DNA of 64,000 bases from Hofstenia miamia. Lineage: Eukaryota > Xenacoelomorpha > Acoela. Below the pieces are notes generated by a model. It did not search any database, was not told the origin of the DNA, and was given only the letters and a program-made list of their open reading frames with translations. Position 1 is the stretch's first letter; every line of letters begins with the position of its first letter. This document shows, in pieces, positions 57,156 to 64,000 of this stretch. Made by a program: the position numbers and the translations under genes. The stretch covers positions 2,005,781 to 2,069,780 of the forward strand of contig SCFE01000046.1 of NCBI GenBank assembly GCA_004352715.1. Direction: 5' to 3'.

Positions 57156-57969
57156 TACAAATAAATGATTGTTAAAATACTTGCAGTTGTATAATAGTTT
57201 ATGAATTTTAAAATAAAAACTTTATAATTATTGAGAAAAAAATAAATAGTACAATACGTTGAATATAATCAAAGTTTAACAAAGGTTTGCATTGTTTCAC
57301 AGAAAGTACATGTGATTAAAAAATGATATATTTACTAGTATTTACATAGTAAAAATTTTTTGATTTCCCAAATAGTATTAAACGTTTATGAGATGTCAAC
57401 CAAAAGAACAATATCTCACAACAAATAAATACGTCAAAAGAGCAAAATCTCACAACAAATAAATACATCGGCTTGACACAAAGTGCATTAACGTAAAAAA
57501 TTATTATTTTTACTTGCTTTTCAAAACGCTCATGAGATGCAGAATTCTGAGAAAATTAGATAATAACACACGTATTTTATAAACCTTAAAGAAAAGGAAT
57601 ATAAAAATCGTTGCTAACATTATTCCTAACATGTGCATTTATGCATTGATCTACAAAGTGGAAATGAAACTCCAAATTTCTAAACTAAAAACAAAACGAT
57701 TTCCATGCTATACACAGGTTTACAATGTTAAAAACGTTAACATTCGCATTTTTCTTCAGTCAATGAGTAATTTTTTATAATCACAAATGAATACGTAACG
57801 CCATTTCAAAAAGGAATCAATTAGATGTCATGAAACTCGCAAAAGATTATTAATTACGCAAAGACACATTTTCATAAAAAATGCATTTATGCAAAAATGT
57901 GCCTGTATATAAATTTCATTTTGCGTTAAATTATTTATTATGTTTATTCATTTTTATTAATATAAAAAT
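57156..57969 (+). repeat. 814-bp direct duplication, copy 1
   Basis: Appears identical base for base to 57971-58784, from which it is separated by a single N. Contains two 34-bp tandem units near 57402-57468 (CTCACAACAAATAAATAC in both). No coding frame. Confidence 0.9.
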
Positions 57970-57970
57970 N
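57970..57970. other. Single N between identical 814-bp copies
   Basis: A one-base gap exactly at the junction of the two copies; probably two contig ends that overlap and were not merged. Confidence 0.85.
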
Positions 57971-58784
57971 TACAAATAAATGATTGTTAAAATACTTGCA
58001 GTTGTATAATAGTTTATGAATTTTAAAATAAAAACTTTATAATTATTGAGAAAAAAATAAATAGTACAATACGTTGAATATAATCAAAGTTTAACAAAGG
58101 TTTGCATTGTTTCACAGAAAGTACATGTGATTAAAAAATGATATATTTACTAGTATTTACATAGTAAAAATTTTTTGATTTCCCAAATAGTATTAAACGT
58201 TTATGAGATGTCAACCAAAAGAACAATATCTCACAACAAATAAATACGTCAAAAGAGCAAAATCTCACAACAAATAAATACATCGGCTTGACACAAAGTG
58301 CATTAACGTAAAAAATTATTATTTTTACTTGCTTTTCAAAACGCTCATGAGATGCAGAATTCTGAGAAAATTAGATAATAACACACGTATTTTATAAACC
58401 TTAAAGAAAAGGAATATAAAAATCGTTGCTAACATTATTCCTAACATGTGCATTTATGCATTGATCTACAAAGTGGAAATGAAACTCCAAATTTCTAAAC
58501 TAAAAACAAAACGATTTCCATGCTATACACAGGTTTACAATGTTAAAAACGTTAACATTCGCATTTTTCTTCAGTCAATGAGTAATTTTTTATAATCACA
58601 AATGAATACGTAACGCCATTTCAAAAAGGAATCAATTAGATGTCATGAAACTCGCAAAAGATTATTAATTACGCAAAGACACATTTTCATAAAAAATGCA
58701 TTTATGCAAAAATGTGCCTGTATATAAATTTCATTTTGCGTTAAATTATTTATTATGTTTATTCATTTTTATTAATATAAAAAT
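57971..58784 (+). repeat. 814-bp direct duplication, copy 2
   Basis: Identical to 57156-57969; sequence after this copy is unique, so this is the copy that continues into the next contig. Confidence 0.9.
58466..58705 (+). repeat. Inverted repeat, left arm (about 240 bp)
   Basis: Reverse complement of 60248-60485 with scattered differences and small indels; shared blocks include AAACTCCAAATTTCTAAAC and GATGTCATGAAACTCGCAAA. The same arm also occurs at 57651-57890 in the duplicated copy. Confidence 0.75.
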
Positions 58785-60247
58785 GTTTCTCTGCAAAGTT
58801 CGTCGCTACATTCATACATAAATTATTTATAAGCTTTTTTATTACAGTATTTAATGTGTTTACTGAAGTTTATTCTATATATTGTAAAAACTTTTCAATA
58901 AACAGTAAAGTTCATCTTTCAACTACATAATGTAATTTGTAGAATGCCTTAAAATGGGTATTATTCACGATATTAAATAAAACGCATATAATAAACCACT
59001 CATGCTTCAAAATACAAAAACAAAATCTCAATATACAATAAATAATAGTCAAATTTAAGTGTATGTACGTTTTTTTCTCGTGTTTGAATGTTTATACTAA
59101 TATTGTCATAACATTAGCATTTTGTTCATTGCCTATGACGAAAAGATGTCCTTCATTTTAACACATTATTCAATTTTTACAACGATTAAAGTGGTGACGG
59201 TTGACTTTATTCAACATTGTAAGTCATTTTGCATTTTAATAAGTTAATATTACAAATTTTGTTTCATGTGATTATGAATTATTATAAAATTTCATACTGT
59301 TTCTACACGTTTAATATCTTTGTTAGCAAAAATTTACATTAGAGTTGTGGAAATTATATTTTTAAAAGAGAATTATTTCTAATCACACATCAATCGTGGA
59401 GAAGATAAATCCAAAAAGCAAAAAGATTTAGAACATTAGAAAATTTAAAGTTGATTTCTCTTTCACATATTTTTGATTATTAGTACTTTTTGGAATATTA
59501 TGTCTAGATTTATATGCTTAGAAGATTAAAGTTGTAGGGTATACAAAATCAAAGTGCTATGCAAACGAAATTTGTCAAATGTGTTAAAGTATTTACTAAT
59601 AAAACCATAGCAAATCGAAAAAATTTCAGTCTTATTAAAACCCTTACCAATACATCGAACTTTGGAATTAAATCAAGTAATAAAAATACATATTTTAGAT
59701 TCTCAAATGGGGGAAAATACTTGGAAATCCAAAAGATATTGACATTCTCTCAAATGCTATGCCTTAGAAACTCTAACAAGATCAGATTTATTTTTAAAAA
59801 TTCTCAATCTCTATATGATTTTAAAACATTTAATAGAGAAATTGAGTTAAAATACGGTTTTCCTAATTGCATATTGCGAGATATAAATTTTATTTGAATA
59901 CAATGAGAAAATGTTCTTAAGTTGTTTTAATACCTAATGTACAAAAGGTATTTAAAATCACTTAACGATTGCTGTTGTGTTTTATAACCTCATAAAAAAT
60001 TACAACTATATATTAAATAGATTAATAGTTTTAAGTACTATACGCATACTTAAATATATTTTATAATAGCTTTAATATCCATCTTCAATTTAAAAATTTT
60101 GCTTCTTTTCACTTGAAGTTATATATTTTGTAGAATTGTTTAAATTAATATAATCATTTTTCAATTTCATGAGCGCTTAGTGCTAATTTGCAAACTGTGT
60201 ACGAGTATGTGTTTTGCAAAAACCAATAAATTTATTCATTTTTTCGT
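58785..60247. other. Loop between inverted arms, one unrecognised frame
   Basis: A 112-codon plus frame at 59559-59897 (Lys/Asn/Phe-rich, ATG start) is the longest here. It has no motif and composition close to chance, so it is not called as a gene. Confidence 0.35.
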
Positions 60248-60485
60248 AATTGTATTGTTTATGAAAATGTGTTAGTCTTTTCGTAATTAAAAATGGTTTG
60301 CGAGTTTCATGACATCTGATTGATTCCTTTTCGAAATGGCGTTATGTATTCATTTGTGATTATAAAATATTACTCATTGACTGAAGAAAAATGCGAATGT
60401 TTGTAACATTGTAAACCTGTGTATAGCATGGAAATCGTTTTGTTTTTAGTTTAGAAATTTGGAGTTTCATTTCAACTTTGTAGAT
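60248..60485 (-). repeat. Inverted repeat, right arm (about 240 bp)
   Basis: Partner of 58466-58705. Arms plus a spacer of about 1.5 kb would make a foldback-type structure. Confidence 0.75.
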
Positions 60486-60785
60486 AAATTCCTACTTGCA
60501 AATATTTTATTCTTGAATTAAACTAGAAAAACGTATTGAAAATATATTTACTTAATTTGTACCAGAGACGATGATTGATAAATCGTTTTACTTTATTAAC
60601 ATTTTAGTTTTGTAGCATTTTCATTTACATATTTGTATAAATTGGGAAAAAATGTTGTAATAATAAATAAGATTGTTTTCCAACTTGTGAAAAAATTCTA
60701 GTTTTATATGATTTGAAAGTGTTTTATTTAAGTGATAATTTTTAAAGTGATTTGGATTTCATGTTTGGTAGATAACAATCTTTAC

Positions 60786-61036
60786 TATTGGATACATTTT
60801 GAGATTTGAAAAATAGAGTATAGATAAAAAATTCCGCAATTTTAATTTTGTCTGTTAAGAAGTGCAACTTTGTAACCACAGCGGCATAATGGAATTTTAC
60901 ATGGTTGTACTGTTTTTATAATTTGTTACATTTTGACATTTGAACAATGGGGATATAGATAAAACCACGTAATGTTGACATTATTAAAGCATGCAACTTT
61001 CTACACAACTGGCATAATGGAAGTTCACATTGACGA
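60786..61036 (+). repeat. Diverged direct repeat, unit about 120 bp
   Basis: Two units share TACATTTTGA, ATTTGAA, TATAGATAAAA, TGCAACTTT and GGCATAATGGAA in the same order, with start points about 138 bp apart. Non-coding. Confidence 0.65.
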
Positions 61037-61193
61037 AATAACTACCCTGAAAGATTTCAAACTTTTTGGTAAGCTATTTTTATAATTAAATCTCCAATAT
61101 TGTTTTGATTATTTACGCTTTTCGCAATATTATTTCTAGTTAGTTTTACAGATATTTCTTTTAAAAATGTAATCAATTTTATTTTAATGAATT

Positions 61194-62193
61194 NNNNNNN
61201 NNNNNNNNNNNNNNNNNNNNNNNNNNNNNNNNNNNNNNNNNNNNNNNNNNNNNNNNNNNNNNNNNNNNNNNNNNNNNNNNNNNNNNNNNNNNNNNNNNNN
61301 NNNNNNNNNNNNNNNNNNNNNNNNNNNNNNNNNNNNNNNNNNNNNNNNNNNNNNNNNNNNNNNNNNNNNNNNNNNNNNNNNNNNNNNNNNNNNNNNNNNN
61401 NNNNNNNNNNNNNNNNNNNNNNNNNNNNNNNNNNNNNNNNNNNNNNNNNNNNNNNNNNNNNNNNNNNNNNNNNNNNNNNNNNNNNNNNNNNNNNNNNNNN
61501 NNNNNNNNNNNNNNNNNNNNNNNNNNNNNNNNNNNNNNNNNNNNNNNNNNNNNNNNNNNNNNNNNNNNNNNNNNNNNNNNNNNNNNNNNNNNNNNNNNNN
61601 NNNNNNNNNNNNNNNNNNNNNNNNNNNNNNNNNNNNNNNNNNNNNNNNNNNNNNNNNNNNNNNNNNNNNNNNNNNNNNNNNNNNNNNNNNNNNNNNNNNN
61701 NNNNNNNNNNNNNNNNNNNNNNNNNNNNNNNNNNNNNNNNNNNNNNNNNNNNNNNNNNNNNNNNNNNNNNNNNNNNNNNNNNNNNNNNNNNNNNNNNNNN
61801 NNNNNNNNNNNNNNNNNNNNNNNNNNNNNNNNNNNNNNNNNNNNNNNNNNNNNNNNNNNNNNNNNNNNNNNNNNNNNNNNNNNNNNNNNNNNNNNNNNNN
61901 NNNNNNNNNNNNNNNNNNNNNNNNNNNNNNNNNNNNNNNNNNNNNNNNNNNNNNNNNNNNNNNNNNNNNNNNNNNNNNNNNNNNNNNNNNNNNNNNNNNN
62001 NNNNNNNNNNNNNNNNNNNNNNNNNNNNNNNNNNNNNNNNNNNNNNNNNNNNNNNNNNNNNNNNNNNNNNNNNNNNNNNNNNNNNNNNNNNNNNNNNNNN
62101 NNNNNNNNNNNNNNNNNNNNNNNNNNNNNNNNNNNNNNNNNNNNNNNNNNNNNNNNNNNNNNNNNNNNNNNNNNNNNNNNNNNNNNNNNNNNN
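61194..62193. other. Assembly gap, exactly 1000 N, flanks overlap
   Basis: The last 23 bases before the gap (61171-61193) reappear exactly at 62210-62232, so the gap may have no real length. Confidence 0.9.
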
Positions 62194-62248
62194 ATTAATA
62201 TAAAAATAAAATCAATTTTATTTTAATGAATTGCTGGAATTTGCTGTC

Positions 62249-62270
62249 ATATATATATATATATATATAT
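62249..62270 (+). repeat. (AT)n microsatellite
   Basis: Perfect AT run. Confidence 0.95.
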
Positions 62271-62619
62271 CTATCATAAATAGAAACGTCGTTTGTTTGT
62301 TAATACACATTTTTAATTGAATTTGTTTAAACTTTTAATTGTCATTTGTTTTATACTGTGATCTATCATCTCATTTGACTTGTTTATTAATCATTAATTT
62401 AGATACTATCGTGTGAAATTCATAACGTGCAACTACACATTGCGTTTGTTTCCTACAGCATTCCCACCCAAACAATGATGATATACTAACACAATAGACA
62501 AATTTAAAAGTGCGATATATATGGTCATCATAAGCAAAGTTTAGAATAAATGACATTTTTGTATTGTGGGTTTACCACATGCATTTATTAAATATAAGAA
62601 ATTGCGAGTATGTAATATA

Positions 62620-63043
62620 AAACATGTAAACTAAATTAATGTGGTATTTCCAATGTCATGTATGTTAATAAAAAAACAAGTATGTAAGCTAAATTAAGCG
62701 ACATAAATAAGCAAGTCACATACATTAACAAAAAGCAACTATGTAAGGAAAATAAAACATTTAAACTAAGTTAGTCTACGTAAATAAGCAAGTAAAAAAA
62801 TTGGTTACATTTTAAACAATAGACTGCAAACAAATATGTTTATTTTTGCAATTGATTCCAATGTCGTTTGAGAAACAGTTATTACCCTCAATATTAAAAA
62901 ATTTTTTATGTTTGAAAATACTTATTAATTATGTAATTCCAAAAACGTATATGAATAAAAAAATTGGTGACATTTTAAACAATAGACTGCAAAAAAATGT
63001 GTTTGTCAACAGAACATATTCCAATGACGTTAGAGATACACAG
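62620..63043 (+). repeat. Cluster of diverged tandem repeats
   Basis: TTTTAAACAATAGACTGCAAA occurs with flanks at 62796-62880 and again, about 161 bp on, at 62957-63043, each followed by ATTCCAATG-(A/T)CGTT-(A/T)GAGA. Just before, ACATAAATAAGCAAGT and ACGTAAATAAGCAAGT mark a second repeat of about 75 bp. Confidence 0.6.
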
Positions 63044-64000
63044 ACGGCCAAAGTACACAATTACATCATATCCATACCCGCCAGGATCAAAGTCAAAAAT
63101 ATCCACGGGGTACGCTCGGTTTATTACTACTACTTGGCAAACGCTTTACACGGTATCACAAATTTTACACGGTATCCAATTTTAATTTTACTGGAATATT
63201 CTTGCAAAGCATTCAAAGTTGACTAAAAAGCTGTGTTTTTAAAACAAAGTAATTCATTTTGGTAAACACAAACTGATTACAATTACCATCACAATTGTAT
63301 TATATGTTATATTTCATATAATAATAATTAGTAACTGCCCATTAATATCACAGTGCATTTTATATTATTATTGATTAAATACGTTGCAAGAATCAAACGG
63401 GCTTAGAGAGAATTAAAATTAAAAAAAATACAATAGGGGTGACTTTACATGGTGTAATTATTATTATGAAAATGAAACATTTCATGTTCTGGCATGGATT
63501 TCTACTATATACCTGAATGAATAATTATATATTATCCGCAAAGGGGCGACATCTGAATTAGGCTTACTTACATTAATGCCGCTTATGTTAAATATAAATG
63601 TGAATTAGAAATTTAATACAAAAATTTTCGATAAATTAGCTCTTCAAGAATAAGTTGCTTTCATTGAACAATTAATACAATATTATAATATAAAAATTTA
63701 GGAATGAAACTAATTTCCTTAAATTTCGTTTACAAGTATTGGAATCATATTAGTCTTAGCCTCACTAAAATACGCAATAAAATATTTTAACTACCTATTA
63801 AATGGCTTCTTAACGAAAGCTACTCCTTAGAGCAAAATTTATTTTCAAAATTTAAATTGCTTTAATCACCAAGCTTCATAAAGAGCAAAGACAAAGAGCA
63901 AATGATATCTCAATGATTAACGCCCCAAAAATCGGATGTACGAAGATTATCCACAGAAGAAATTTGCATGAAATAATGTGAGGTTAAGACAGTGACGACA
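63044..64000. other. AT-rich end of window, no confident gene
   Basis: A slightly GC-richer piece at 63030-63150 is open in two plus frames at once (ends of frames from 62846 and 62997); neither product is recognised. The rest is AT-rich with no structure seen. Confidence 0.35.

Noticed and set aside
59559-59897. 112-codon frame with ATG start
   Set aside because: Lys/Asn/Phe/Ser-rich like chance frames in this composition, no homologue recognised, and it lies between inverted repeat arms.
1-64000. CRISPR arrays, operons, ribosome binding sites
   Set aside because: All content is eukaryotic; no regularly spaced repeats with unique spacers were seen.

Overview
The window reads as AT-rich nuclear DNA of a metazoan, most likely an invertebrate. 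It holds two intronless rhodopsin-class GPCR genes, degenerate TTAGGG-type telomeric repeats, three kinds of non-LTR retrotransposon, Ty3/Gypsy-type retroelement genes and a hAT-type DNA element, with long gene-poor stretches between. The species cannot be named from the sequence. It is a draft assembly: six runs of N are exactly 1000 bases (nominal gaps), three more sit inside (AT)n tracts, and one is a single N.

Layout. 1-6.2 kb: three broken copies of one Gag gene (coiled coil, capsid-like region, CCHC knuckle) in mixed orientation around gaps. 7.2-12.9 kb: two inverted copies of a second, unrecognised coding region of more than 1000 codons with no known domain. 13.9-15.0 kb: Ty3/Gypsy RNase H and integrase, broken by stops. 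15.1-16.7 kb: a decayed R2/CRE-like LINE. 17-24 kb: gene-poor DNA with a diverged 430-bp tandem repeat. 24.4 kb (+) and 41.0 kb (-): two gap-free GPCR paralogues, 297 residues each, about 69% identical by hand count. Between them, 28.5-34.6 kb holds three LINE remnants on the minus strand; one is interrupted by a 320-bp hAT-like element with a perfect 8-bp target duplication. At 38.4 kb there is a probable last exon of a host gene. 43-64 kb is almost gene-free: (AT)n tracts, an inverted pair of telomere-like arrays, an 814-bp duplication that looks like an assembly artefact, and several diverged direct or inverted repeats.

How the parts work together. The only genes that look intact are the two GPCRs and possibly the 38.4-kb exon. 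All transposon genes are broken. Many breaks are CGA-to-TGA changes, directly visible when Gag copies are compared, which points to mutation of CpG sites. The most unusual item is the large coding region at 9.3-12.8 kb: it carries a repeated R-F-K-G peptide at its start and ends in an ATGA overlap with a 79-codon frame, an arrangement kept in both copies.
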